Source: Phymorhynchus buccinoides (lineage: Eukaryota > Mollusca > Gastropoda > Neogastropoda > Raphitomidae). Taken from it: a stretch of DNA of 64,000 nt. The position numbers were made by a program, and so were the translations under genes. The stretch is from assembly GCA_017654935.2 (NCBI GenBank), contig CM065699.1, positions 3,109,972 through 3,173,971 on the forward strand. The letters are read 5' to 3'. The notes under the pieces are model-generated. The model searched no databases and was not told where the DNA came from. It saw nothing but the letters and a program-made list of their open reading frames with translations. Numbering within the stretch: position 1 is the stretch's first letter; each line of letters starts with the position of its first letter. This document shows, piece after piece, positions 54,621-64,000 of the stretch.

Positions 54621-55080
54621 GTCTGTGCATCTGGCTGGCCGGACTGTGGTTCCTGCTGGTCAATGCCTACATCGTGTTCATCATCGTCACTGACTACCGC
54701 TACAGGACTTCTGCTGCGCTGTCCAAAGCCGACTGAGTCTGTGCATCTGGCTGGGTGGACCGTGGTTCCTGTTGGTCAATGCCTACATCGTGCTCGTCAT
54801 CATCACCAACTACCGCTACAGGACAACTTCTGCTGCGCTGTCCAAAGCCGACTGATTCTGTGTTGGCCGGACTGTGGTTCCTGTTGGTCAATGCCTACAT
54901 CGTGTTCATCATCGTCACTCACTACCGCTACAGGACAACTTCTGCTGCGCTGTCCAAAGCCGACTGATTCTGTGTTGGCCGGACTGTGGTTCCTGTTGGT
55001 CAATGCCTACATCGTGTTCATCATCGTCACTCACTACCGCTACAGGACAACTTCTGCTGCGCTGTCCAAAGACGACTGAG
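54621..55080 (+). repeat. Tandem copies of PIGM terminal exon end
   Basis: Four more copies of the exon 5 end follow the true stop, each about 112-117 bp: CTGGCTGG(C/T)(C/G)GGACTGTGG to TCCAAAG(C/A)CGACTGA. They end at about 54736, 54855, 54967 and 55079. Because each begins after a TGA and lacks an acceptor, they are probably 3' UTR. Copies drift: ACATCTGCT, ACTTCTGCT and ACAACTTCTGCT variants, and loss of GCATCTGGCTGG in the last two. Confidence 0.96.
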
Positions 55081-55365
55081 TCTGTGCTGCTTTGAAAGTG
55101 AAATATGTGGGTGCAGTGATGCACCGAGGATCGAAAAAGTGATAGGACAAACTGTCCTGATTCGAGAGAAATCAATAGGACAATGTCCTGGCTCTTACAG
55201 AAATCAATAAGACAAAGTGTGCTGGTGTTAAAAAATTAATCAGACATGATTTGTCCTGACCGGGGAGAACACAATAGGACATTTTCAATTTTAATAGGTG
55301 AATGTCATATGACCGGGGCCTCGGGACATCACTGTGGGTGCTACCTTAACTCCTTCCGCCCTACG

Positions 55366-56328
55366 GCTGACACACTGTTCAACACACTAAATTAATGACT
55401 AATGCAACTACCAGTGCCTGCACCTGACACATTGTTCAACACACTAAATTAATGACTAATGCAACTACAGTGCCTGCACCTGACACATTGTTCATCACAC
55501 TAATGCAACTACAGTGCCTGCACCTGACACATTGTTCAACACACTAATGCAACTACAGTGCCTGCACCTGACACATTGTTCAACACACTAATGCAACTAC
55601 AGTGCCTGCATCTGACACATTGTTCAACACACTAATGCAACTACAGTGCCTGCATCTGACACATTGTTCAACACACTAATGCAACTACAGTGCCTGCACC
55701 TGACACATTGTTCAACACACTAATGCAACTACAGTGCCTGCATCTGACACATTGTTCAACACACTAATGCAACTACAGTGCCTGCACCTGACACACTGTT
55801 CAACACACTAATGCAACTACAGTGCCTGCACCTGACACATTGTTCAACACACTAATGCAACTACAGTGCCTGCACCTGACACACTGTTCAACACACTAAT
55901 GCAACTACAGTGCCTGCACCTGACACATTGTTCAACACACTAATGCAACTACAGTGCCTGCACCTGACACATTGTTCAACACACTAATGCAACTACAGTG
56001 CCTGCACCTGACACATTGTTCAACACACTAATGCAACTACAGTGCCTGCACCTGACACATTGTTCAACACACTAATGCAACTACAGTGCCTGCACCTGAC
56101 ACATTGTTCAACACACTAATGCAACTACAGTGCCTGCACCTGACACATTGTTCAACACACTAATGCAACTACAGTGCCTGCACCTGACACATTGTTCAAC
56201 ACACTAATGCAACTACAGTGCCTGCACCTGACACATTGTTCAACACACTAATGCAACTACAGTGCCTGCACCTGACACATTGTTCAACACACTAATGCAA
56301 CTACAGTGCCTGCACCTGACACATTGTT
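55366..56328. repeat. 44-bp minisatellite, array A
   Basis: Unit GCCTGCACCTGACACATTGT, TCAACACACTAATGC, AACTACAGT (44 bp) repeats about 21 times. The first two units carry an insertion (TAAATTAATGAC). Variants such as CATCTGAC and CACACTGTTC are scattered. It ends at TTGTTGGGCGCAGACC. Confidence 0.97.
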
Positions 56329-56840
56329 GGGCGCAGACCTCTATTTACTTTCCCTATCAATCTAAAATCTGTCAATTATTACAGGAATCTTATTCTGAAG
56401 CTATTTGCGTAGGAATGGCTAGCTGATATGGTGATGCAAGTTTAAAGAATTTGCAAGCATTTTAGAGTTGGTTTTGTATGGGTTTAAAAAACCCAGAACC
56501 TGCAGGTTGGGAGTGCAGCCCGCGGGCTTCAAATGATTAAAAGCAAAAGCACAGTAATTTTTAAACAGGGTGCAAGATTTCAGAACTCATTTTTCTCTCA
56601 CCACACAATGACAGTGTCTCCCTCCCATTCTAGCTGAGAGGAGGCATAATTTATCAAATCCACTGGAACCGATGTTTTGCCTTTTGAGTGAATGCTGAGG
56701 ATTATGTGTGTATAGATTATTTCAGCAAATATGGGATGATATACAGTAATCGACTTTGTATGGTTTGAATCTTGACTTGATGTTGGTGTATGTGTCAGGG
56801 ATGGGAATTGTCTGACAAACAGCAAATTTCCACCGAAATA

Positions 56841-58862
56841 ACATCGTGTTCATCATCGTCACTCACTACCGCTACAGGACATCTGCTGCGCTGTCCAAAG
56901 CCGACTGAGTCTGTGCATCTGGCTGGCCGGACTGTGGTTCCTGCTGGTCAATGCCTACATCGTGTTCATCATCGTCACTGACTACCGCTACAGGACTTCT
57001 GCTGCGCTGTCCAAAGCCGACTGAGTCTGTGCATCTGGCTGGGTGGACCGTGGTTCCTGTTGGTCAATGCCTACATCGTGCTCGTCATCATCACCAACTA
57101 CCGCTACAGGACAACTTCTGCTGCGCTGTCCAAAGCCGACTGATTCTGTGTTGGCCGGACTGTGGTTCCTGTTGGTCAATGCCTACATCGTGTTCATCAT
57201 CGTCACTCACTACCGCTACAGGACAACTTCTGCTGCGCTGTCCAAAGCCGACTGATTCTGTGTTGGCCGGACTGTGGTTCCTGTTGGTCAATGCCTACAT
57301 CGTGTTCATCATCGTCACTCACTACCGCTACAGGACAACTTCTGCTGTGCTGTCCAAAGACGACTGAGTCTGTGCTGCTTTGAAAGTGAAATATGTGGGT
57401 GCAGTGATGCACCGAGGATCGAAAAAGTGATAGGACAAACTGTCCTGATTCGAGAGAAATCAATAGGACAATGTCCTGGCTCTTGCAGAAATCAATAAGA
57501 CAAAGTGTGCCAGTGTTAAAAAATTAATCAGACATTTTGTCCTGACAGGGGAGAACACAATAGGACATTTTCAATTTTAATAGGTCAATGTCATATGACC
57601 GGGGCCTCGGGACATCACTGTGGGTGCTACCTTAACTCCTTCCGCCCTACGGCTGACACACTGTTCAACACACTAAATTAATGACTAATGCAACTACCAG
57701 TGCCTGCACCTGACACATTGTTCAACACACTAAATTAATGACTAATGCAACTACAGTGCCTGCACCTGACACATTGTTCATCACACTAATGCAACTACAG
57801 TGCCTGCACCTGACACATTGTTCAACACACTAATGCAACTACAGTGCCTGCACCTGACACATTGTTCAACACACTAATGCAACTACAGTGCCTGCACCTG
57901 ACACATTGTTCAACACACTAATGCAACTACAGTGCCTGCACCTGACACATTGTTCAACACACTAATGCAACTACAGTGCCTGCATCTGACACATTGTTCA
58001 ACACACTAATGCAACTACAGTGCCTGCATCTGACACATTGTTCAACACACTAATGCAACTACAGTGCCTGCACCTGACACACTGTTCAACACACTAATGC
58101 AACTACAGTGCCTGCACCTGACACATTGTTCAACACACTAATGCAACTACAGTGCCTGCACCTGACACACTGTTCAACACACTAATGCAACTACAGTGCC
58201 TGCACCTGACACATTGTTCAACACACTAATGCAACTACAGTGCCTGCACCTGACACATTGTTCAACACACTAATGCAACTACAGTGCCTGCACCTGACAC
58301 ATTGTTCAACACACTAATGCAACTACAGTGCCTGCACCTGACACATTGTTGGGCGCAGACCTCTATTTACTTTCCCTATCAATCTAAAATCTGTCAATTA
58401 TTACAGGAATCTTATTCTGAAGCTATTTGCGTAGGAATGGCTAGCTGATATGGTGATGCAAGTTTAAAGAATTTGCAAGCATTTTAGAGTTGGTTTTGTA
58501 TGGGTTTAAAAAACCCAGAACCTGCAGGTTGGGAGTGCAGCCCGCGGGCTTCAAATGATTAAAAGCAAAAGCACAGTAATTTTTAAACAGGGTGCAAGAT
58601 TTCAGAACTCATTTTTCTCTCACCACACAATGACAGTGTCTCCCTCCCATTCTAGCTGAGAGGAGGCATAATTTATCAAATCCACTGGAACCGATGTTTT
58701 GCCTTTTGAGTGAATGCTGAGGATTATGTGTGTATAGATTATTTCAGCAAATATGGGATGATATACAGTAATCGACTTTGTATGGTTTGAATCTTGACTT
58801 GATGTTGGTGTATGTGTCAGGGATGGGAATTGTCTGACAAACAGCAAATTTCCACCGAAATA
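56841..58862. repeat. Tandem segmental duplication downstream of PIGM, copy B
   Basis: 2022 bp, starting at CCGAAATA|ACATCGTGTTC. ACAT is shared by both parental breakpoints (ACATCGTG at 54553 and ACATTGCT at 58863). Copy B is 266 bp shorter than copy A, which equals six fewer 44-bp units plus a 2-bp deletion (GACATGATTTG against GACATTTTG). It carries PIGM exon-end copies at about 56846-57367. Confidence 0.96.
57653..58352. repeat. 44-bp minisatellite, array B
   Basis: Same unit and order of variants as array A, with about six fewer copies in the middle. It starts with the same two TAAATTAATGAC-bearing units and ends at the same GGGCGCAGACC. Confidence 0.97.
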
Positions 58863-60141
58863 ACATTGCTTTTCCGCCGGTGAAAAAGTCTGTCCAAAGA
58901 AAAAACAACGAAATGTAGCCATTCTAATGTTGTGTTGTATGCTTCAATTACCACAAAAAGCGTTACCCCCTGGACCCCTAATAGGGGCCTTCTGCAGCCC
59001 CTAGACCCCTAATAGGGGCCTTCTGCGGCCCCCAGACCCCTAATAGGGGCCTTCTGCAAGCACCTAGACCCCTAATAGGGGCCTTCTGCAGCACCTAGAC
59101 CCCTAATAGGGGCCTTCTGCAGCACCTAGACCCCTAATAGGGGCCTTCTGCGGCCCCCAGACCCCTAATAGGGGCCTTCTGCAGCACCTAGACCCCTAAT
59201 AGGGGCCTTCTGCAGCACCTAGACCCCTAATAGGGGCCTTCTGCGGCCCCCAGACCCCTAATAGGGGCCTTCTGCGTGCCCCCAGACCCCTAATAGGGGC
59301 CTTCTGCAGCACCTAGACCCCTAATAGGGGCCTTCTGCAGCACCTAGACCCCTAATAGGGGCCTTCTGCGGCCCCCAGACCCCTAATAGGGGCCTTCTGC
59401 GGCCCCCAGACCCCTAATAGGGGCCTTCTGCAGCACCCAGACCCCTAATAGGGGCCTTCTGCAGCACCCAGACCCCTAATAGGGGCCTTCTGCGGCCCCC
59501 AGACCCCTAATAGGGGCCTTCTGCAGCACCTAGACCCCTAATAGGGGCCTTCTGCAGCACCTAGACCCCTAATAGGGGCCTTCTGCGGCCCCCAGACCCC
59601 TAATAGGGGCCTTCTGCAGCACCTAGACCCCTAATAGGGGCCTTCTGCGGCCCCCAGACCCCTAATAGGGGCCTTCTGCAGCACCCAGACCCCTAATAGG
59701 GGCCTTCTGCAGCACCCAGACCCCTAATAGGGGCCTTCTGCGGCCCCCAGACCCCTAATAGGGGCCTTCTGCAGCACCTGGACCCCTAATAGGGGCCTTC
59801 TGCGTTACCCCCAGACCCCTAATAGGGGCCTTCTGCAGCCCCTAGACCCCTAATAGGGGCCTTCTGCGGCCCCCAGACCCCTAATAGGGGCCTTCTGCAG
59901 CCCCCAGACCCCTAATAGGGGCCTTCTGCAGCACCTAGACCCCTAATAGGGGCCTTCTGCGGCCCCCAGACCCCTAATAGGGGCCTTCTGCAGCACCTAG
60001 ACCCCTAATAGGGGCCTTCTGCGGCCCCCAGACCCCTAATAGGGGCCTTCTGCGGCCCCCAGACCCCTAATAGGGGCCTTCTGCAGCACCTAGACCCCCG
60101 CTTTTCAGCTTTTAAAATGTTTTTTTCAATTCCCATGCCTG
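58818..60141. mobile_element. TIR element carrying a 31-bp minisatellite
   Basis: The left end CAGGGATGGGAATTGTC and the inverted right end CAGGCATGGGAATTG match the termini of the short MITE at 53849-53973. Outside are ATGTGT (left) and ATGCGT (right), only an imperfect match. The left 150 bp is unique sequence and the remainder is nearly all minisatellite. The left end alone also appears at 56797, where the segmental duplication cuts it. There is no transposase. Confidence 0.8.
58966..60098. repeat. 31-bp GC-rich minisatellite, about 36 copies
   Basis: Core GACCCCTAATAGGGGCCTTC is invariant. It is joined by variable linkers (TGCAGCACCTA, TGCGGCCCCCA, TGCAGCACCCA, and rare longer forms such as TGCGTTACCCCCA). 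The invariant core contains CCCCTA-A-TAGGGG, a 6-bp-arm hairpin, in every copy. Linker types follow a partly repeated order, suggesting growth by blocks of several units. Confidence 0.97.
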
Positions 60142-60830
60142 ATGCGTGTTTTCTTCCAAGTAAGACCAGTGCTAGTGAAAACAAGAAGAGATGGATAAAA
60201 CATTATGAAGTTAATGCACAAACCATTGTATGTTGAGAGGCTGGCTGGTATAATTGAACAGACACATAGTTGTTTTATTGTTTGGGGTCTCATGAATCAT
60301 TCATTTTTAAATCTAATGTTTAACTCTCTGCCCACATGGTAGGGTAATCAAAAACGGTCACATAGCATAGTGTTCAAGTGCTTCCACTGTTTGCAATCTT
60401 TTAGCCATGGTAAGCCAACAACAATTATCATGTTTATAAGTTTGTGTTACTGTTAGTCCTGCTTGGGCGTCATTACAAGGTCAGTTGTGATTTTCAACAA
60501 TTGATAACATCAGTGGATATTCATTGTAAGACTGATTCATGAACTATGACTCATAGTATGAGGCATTTACTCAGATTCTTAGAGCTGCAGTTTGGAGGGC
60601 TATTTGGCCTTTGGGGGTCTTGCTCTTTTCCCTGACTGCAGAGAGAGTGGGGGTGCTCCCTGGGAAAGACTTTCAGCTTAAACAAATTCCACCTAAGCCC
60701 TCCAGAATAGCAGTTTGTTCTTCTGCTATCTGAACCTGGAGGTCAGGGTGGACAGGACTGACTGGCACACACATACGCATGCACGCACAAACACAGATCT
60801 CACTGTTCTTAGCTCATTATTTTGTATTTA
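60142..60830. other. Intergenic sequence, nothing recognised
   Basis: Mixed sequence with a short CA/CG tract near 60766-60795. No gene or clear repeat. Confidence 0.4.
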
Positions 60831-60963
60831 CTGTATTTTTCGGACTATAAGGCGATACCTTTTCCCCAGATTCAGACCCCTGCATAAAATGACTAACAAA
60901 ATGTGAAATGTGGGTCGCATTTAGGGGGTGACAAAGGTGCGCCTTATAGTCAGAAAAATACGG
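60831..60963. mobile_element. 133-bp MITE (CTGTATTTTTCGGACTATAAGG ends)
   Basis: CTGTATTTTTCGGACTATAA (left) and its inverted partner CCGTATTTTTCTGACTATAA (right), each followed by GGCG, form a 24-bp TIR. TATTTA lies directly outside both ends. Related CGTATTTT...GACTATAAGGCGC termini are common in animal DNA elements. Confidence 0.85.
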
Positions 60964-61530
60964 TATTTATTTATTTAGAAAACTTTTATGGCAATTTACC
61001 TTAAATTTCAATGTGCTGTACAAAATCAGTAGAAACTTAACAAGCAAAAAGACGTTTCACACACACACACATGTGTTACCCTCTGTACCATGGAAATTTG
61101 GAAACCAAAGAACACAATGCCAGTGCGTGAATGATTGAATTTTTCACAAAGAAAATGGACATTTTATGGCATTGTTGGATGACTGCTAAGAGTATGAAAA
61201 ATGTTATTGCTAATGATTGATACTTTTTGTTCTATTGAAAAAGCATGAAATTGATGAACAAATAAATAGTAATTTGCCAATGCTTTGAGGTATGGAAATG
61301 TTTGATTCTGTTTGCATGCATGAGGGACTGGATAAAAGAAGGGGAAAATGTTTGTTTAATGTATTGCCATAATATATAATTCTGTTTCAAAATGTGATTC
61401 AGCTTTAACCTTTCAGTTGAAGTCTGTTGACCAAATTAAACATGTGGATAGATGAATCATGCTTGTGTGTGGGTGTGTATTCTTGTCATTTTTTTTGTAT
61501 ATGCATGTTTTTACTTGTGTGCAAGTGAAT

Positions 61531-61612
61531 GATAATAATAATAAAGAATATTTATATAGCGCGCATTCTAGGTGTACTACTCATGGCGCTTTACAAAAAC
61601 TAAGAATCGCCC
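61531..61612 (-). mobile_element. LINE/SINE 3' tail
   Basis: (AAT)n followed by AAGAATATTTATATAGCGCG and a GGCGCTTTAC motif is the minus-strand image of the ...GCGCTATATAAAT...(ATT)n tail common to CR1-like LINEs and their SINEs. Compare the tail at 17580-17634. Only the tail is recognised. Confidence 0.6.
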
Positions 61613-61735
61613 CACATACAAAATTACAGACATATCAAACATACTCAGACGCGCTCGCATACCCACCCTCACCCTCACGCTGTGACATATTCATAGACAT
61701 AAAAACATGCATCTTCGCATAGCACACAAACGGGT

Positions 61736-61778
61736 CCACACACACACACACGCACGCACACGCACACACACACACGTA
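61736..61778. repeat. (CA)n microsatellite
   Basis: CACACA with CGCACG interruptions. Confidence 0.9.
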
Positions 61779-61793
61779 TTTATTGTCATAATA

Positions 61794-62186
61794 TGTGACT
61801 TAGCACCACCACGAAAGGGACATTAAGTATATGGGCTAGTTTCTCACAATAGGCTTGGAAAGTCAAAAATTACATTTTTTGGGTCAATTTTGAATTATGG
61901 ATATTTCCATGCTCTCTGTCTTTAAATAGTTTAATATGAATAAATTAAGGATAATCTTTAAATGGTCTTATAAGTTCTTCAAAACGAGCAGGTCAATGCA
62001 GTTTCTTCAGCTAGGCTTGTGTTTTCTCAAAATGGCAGACGCTCACCCTACTAACTTTAAATGCTCATAACTCTGGAATGGCAAAATATATAAGAATGGT
62101 TCATGTATCATTAGAGAGAGAGTTGTCAAACATTTTCAAATGTATAATTTTGACACTTAATGTCCCTTTCGTGGTGCTGGGTCACA
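61794..62186. mobile_element. TA-flanked MITE, 393 bp
   Basis: TGTGACTTAGCACCACCACG (left) and TGTGACCCAGCACCACGAAA (minus strand, right) are the ends. The arms continue with GAAAGGGACATTAAGT on both sides. TA precedes and follows (61792-61793, 62187-62188). There is no transposase. Confidence 0.88.
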
Positions 62187-62423
62187 TATGAAGTTGGGCA
62201 AAATGAAATAATGTTGTTTTACATTCATTTGAAGCCTTCAATATCACAGAGTAGTGCAGCACTCATGTTGAATTATAAGCTTTAATACAATTTTCAAATC
62301 CCTCAGGTATCTCGGAGATCTAAAACAAGCATACATTCAAAATAGCCTCTCTCTCTCTCTCTTCACACTCATACAGAAACCTCCCCTCTCTCTCTCACAC
62401 ACTGTGACGCGCACATTCATTAT

Positions 62424-62884
62424 TCAAACCCTTTTCACTGGATTTTCATCCATAATTTCAAACAGCTCATTCGACAATTCAAACCGCACACCTTTCCATG
62501 TGAAATGAGTAGGCGGAGCAAGGTCCCCGTTTCCAAACTCAAAACTCTTACTCAACTCAATCGCCAAAGCCGATCGTACCAACCCCACCCCACCCGTTTT
62601 CATTAACGCGGGGTGATACACCCGCCCCGAATCTGGGTACATGCACAGTTTTTCTGGTTCAAAAGGCACTGTTAGTTTGTCACCAGCATAGTTGTACGAC
62701 AAGAGGTCCCCATCATCATCTGTTGTCTCCCCTGGTATGATGTGTGTGAAGACAATTGGACGGTCGTCACAGCGTACAAAGTTTCGCTCCGGCCCGCAAG
62801 GAGAGAGGTAGGGGAAGTCGGGTGCGTAGCGGTCGGTGGTGTTGCGTTTGAGTCGCTTGAAGAAGAACACCAGGAAGTCTTTCT
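62424..62884 (-). CDS. UPF0598 / C8orf82 homologue, last coding exon
   Basis: After the acceptor TTTGCAG| (62885 and up, minus strand) the exon encodes 152 residues and ends TGA at 62426-62424. Conserved blocks of UPF0598 are clear: DFLVFFFKRLKRN, FPYLSPCGPERNFVRCDDRP, VFTHII, VPFEPEKL, GRVYHPA and GGVGLVRSALAIELS. The family is typically a little over 200 residues, so the N-terminal part (with the usual YYVD and NF...CFK region) lies in upstream exons not found in 62885-64000. Function of the family is unknown. A second AG two bases downstream is a possible alternative acceptor but would change the frame. Confidence 0.9.
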
Positions 62885-63110
62885 CTGCAAATGGACAGCA
62901 ATCAATGAAAACTGTTTGAAGGATAAATAGCAAAACACAAACAACATAGAAAAGAAACAAACAAAAAAGCATCCTATGAACATGAAAATCTTAAGTTCCA
63001 AAATCTATCACACAAACAAACATAGAAACAAACAATGTGTCCTCTGTAAATGAATTTCTGTAAGTCTTGATGATCAAAGCCTGTTGCCCAGTCCTTATAA
63101 CTGAAGTGAC
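62885..63110. other. Intron of the C8orf82 homologue
   Basis: No recognisable repeat. No upstream exon was identified. Confidence 0.4.
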
Positions 63111-63250
63111 AGTAATAATAATAATTAGCATTTATAGTGCCTAATCTTAAAACAGCCCTAAGCGCTTACAATAATAAATGAATAAACCAGCAAGCAATAT
63201 AAATAAATAAACGACAAAAATATATTATACACATGCGTGCGCACACACTA
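63111..63250 (-). mobile_element. LINE 3' tail related to that in ASTE1 intron 2
   Basis: (AAT)n then AGCATTTATAGTGCCTAATC, TTAAAACAGCCCTAAGCGCT and TACAATAATAAATGAATAAA parallels 32862-33010 in the same orientation. It is the 3' end of one dispersed CR1-like family. Confidence 0.65.
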
Positions 63251-63649
63251 AGCACAGACACACAGTAGGTGGTGTCCCGCATATGTTAGCTCAAAACACC
63301 GAAGCAGTGTAGTGTCTCCTTGGACGGTTGCCTCCTGATGGCCTTACAGATTCGCTCTTCTTGGACTGCTGATTTTGGATTCTGTGACATGAACAAGTCG
63401 GGTGTGGCTGCGTGCAAGTTGTGACTGGGAATGAGCAACGAGCAACATAGGAGCAGCCACTATACGGTCCAAAGGATGGTTCAAAAAAAAAAGTGACAGT
63501 CTGCAATCATGACCAGTGTTGATTTTTGATGCACAGATGTCTCTGACGCTCACCACTCCCATCTGGCCCTGTAGTCACGAGTATGTCTTAAACATTCATA
63601 ACGGGTATTAGTATGCAAAATAGGCTAAACAGCCAATCGTTTGGGGAGT
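63251..63649. other. Intronic or intergenic sequence
   Basis: Nothing recognised on either strand; frames here have no family resemblance. Confidence 0.4.
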
Positions 63650-63755
63650 TTAGTATGTTGTTGTTGTTGTCATACCCTGGCTAAAAGACTCAGTGGATCA
63701 TCCCAACAGCCGAAGCACTTGGACACTATCGTACAAATGCACCAGCTAGAGTTTA
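63650..63755. repeat. Dispersed repeat, second copy
   Basis: GTTGTTGTTGTCATACCCTG, GCTAAAAGACTCAGTGGATC, CCAACAGCCGAAGCAC and CAAATGCACCAGCTAGAG match 53320-53450 with substitutions and small indels. Confidence 0.75.
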
Positions 63756-63839
63756 GTATAATTTACATACCGGGTACTATTCTCCGTGTTGACTGTCTAA
63801 TTCGTACTCAAATTTTCACCTGACGAAGTTTTTCCTAAA

Positions 63840-63945
63840 AAAATTTAACATTATAAAGAAAGACCCCTTTAAGTACAGCTGACCCCCTAAAATTAACATA
63901 AAGAAAGACCCCTTTAAGTACAGCTGACCCCCTAAAATTAACAAT
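63840..63945. repeat. Two-copy tandem repeat of about 46 bp
   Basis: AAAGAAAGACCCCTTTAAGT, ACAGCTGACCCCCTAAAATT, AACAT is present twice in direct succession. Confidence 0.95.
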
Positions 63946-63949
63946 AAAA

Positions 63950-64000
63950 AGGGTGGCGCCCCTCTGGCTGCGACGCGCTCTCCAGGTGGGAGCAACCTGA
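63950..64000 (+). mobile_element. Possible start of a structured SINE-like repeat
   Basis: GGGTGGCGCCCCTCTGGCTG, CGACGCGCTCTCCAGGTGGGAG, CAACC is GC-rich and structured and differs in composition from its flank. It resembles the start of an abundant gastropod interspersed repeat by recollection only, and the window ends before it can be judged. Confidence 0.3.

Larger units (their letters stand above)
54553..56840. repeat. Tandem segmental duplication downstream of PIGM, copy A
   Basis: The 2288-bp segment from ACATCGTG inside PIGM exon 5 to CACCGAAATA at 56840 is repeated at 56841-58862. It includes the exon-end copies, a stretch of repeated GGACA/TGTCC motifs (55130-55280), the 44-bp minisatellite and about 510 bp of unique sequence. 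Confidence 0.96.

Noticed and set aside
54663..55079. 138-codon plus-strand frame (and copy at 56951-57367)
   Set aside because: It reads the PIGM exon-end repeats in the wrong frame; the true frame of each copy is the one ending ...SALSK(A/D)D-like then TGA.
58966..60098. 31-bp repeats as a CRISPR array
   Set aside because: There are no unique spacers; the whole unit is repeated with variant linkers, so it is a minisatellite.
63251..64000. Search for upstream exons of the C8orf82 homologue
   Set aside because: No minus-strand frame showed the expected N-terminal family motifs, so no further exon is called.

Overview
This is a stretch of animal nuclear genome, most likely from a mollusc and probably a gastropod. 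The intron-bearing genes are metazoan (ASTE1, PIGM, a C8orf82 homologue). The rest is dense in CR1-type LINE fragments with ATT-rich tails, TA-flanked MITEs, CA/TG/GA microsatellites and long minisatellites. The organism call is an inference from gene content and repeat style; no single base pattern proves it. No bacterial-type operon, CRISPR array, rRNA or tRNA gene was recognised.

Three host genes can be supported. ASTE1 (minus strand, 36283 down to 31715) has three coding exons that join in frame to 825 residues. PIGM (plus strand, 44176 to 54620) has five coding exons that join in frame to 421 residues. The last coding exon of a UPF0598/C8orf82 homologue lies on the minus strand at 62424-62884; its upstream exons are outside the window or not recognised. 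The three genes share no obvious pathway (DNA end processing, GPI-anchor synthesis, unknown).

Layout. 1-919: 98-bp satellite. 2.6-6.9 kb: long repeat family packed with AGGTCA half-sites. 9.7-12.4 kb: short tandem repeats and two nested TA-flanked MITEs. 13.9-14.3 kb: broken Tigger/pogo remnant with a psq-type helix-turn-helix. 14.6-14.8 kb: cluster of near-perfect palindromes. 15.0-17.6 kb: two LINE fragments. 17.7-26.1 kb: tandem array of about 1.9-kb units, each a decayed P-element/THAP9-like transposase with a PHD-like finger. 26.2-27.8 kb: 76-bp satellite split by a hAT-like element. 28-30.4 kb: minisatellite, hAT fragment, MITE. 31.7-36.3 kb: ASTE1, with a LINE and a piggyBac-like MITE in its introns. 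37.1-43.3 kb: two inverted-repeat elements and a 2.55-kb tandem duplication. 44.2-54.6 kb: PIGM. 54.6-60.1 kb: tandem copies of the PIGM last exon, a 2.0-2.3-kb tandem duplication, and 44-bp and 31-bp minisatellites. 60.8-64.0 kb: MITEs, LINE tails and the C8orf82 exon.

The most unusual biology is local amplification. The end of PIGM exon 3 with its splice donor has become a tandem array inside intron 3, and that array was later split by a CR1 element that itself carries a nearly intact Rex1-like element. The PIGM terminal exon is also tandemly repeated just downstream, and that block was duplicated again across a 4-bp microhomology.
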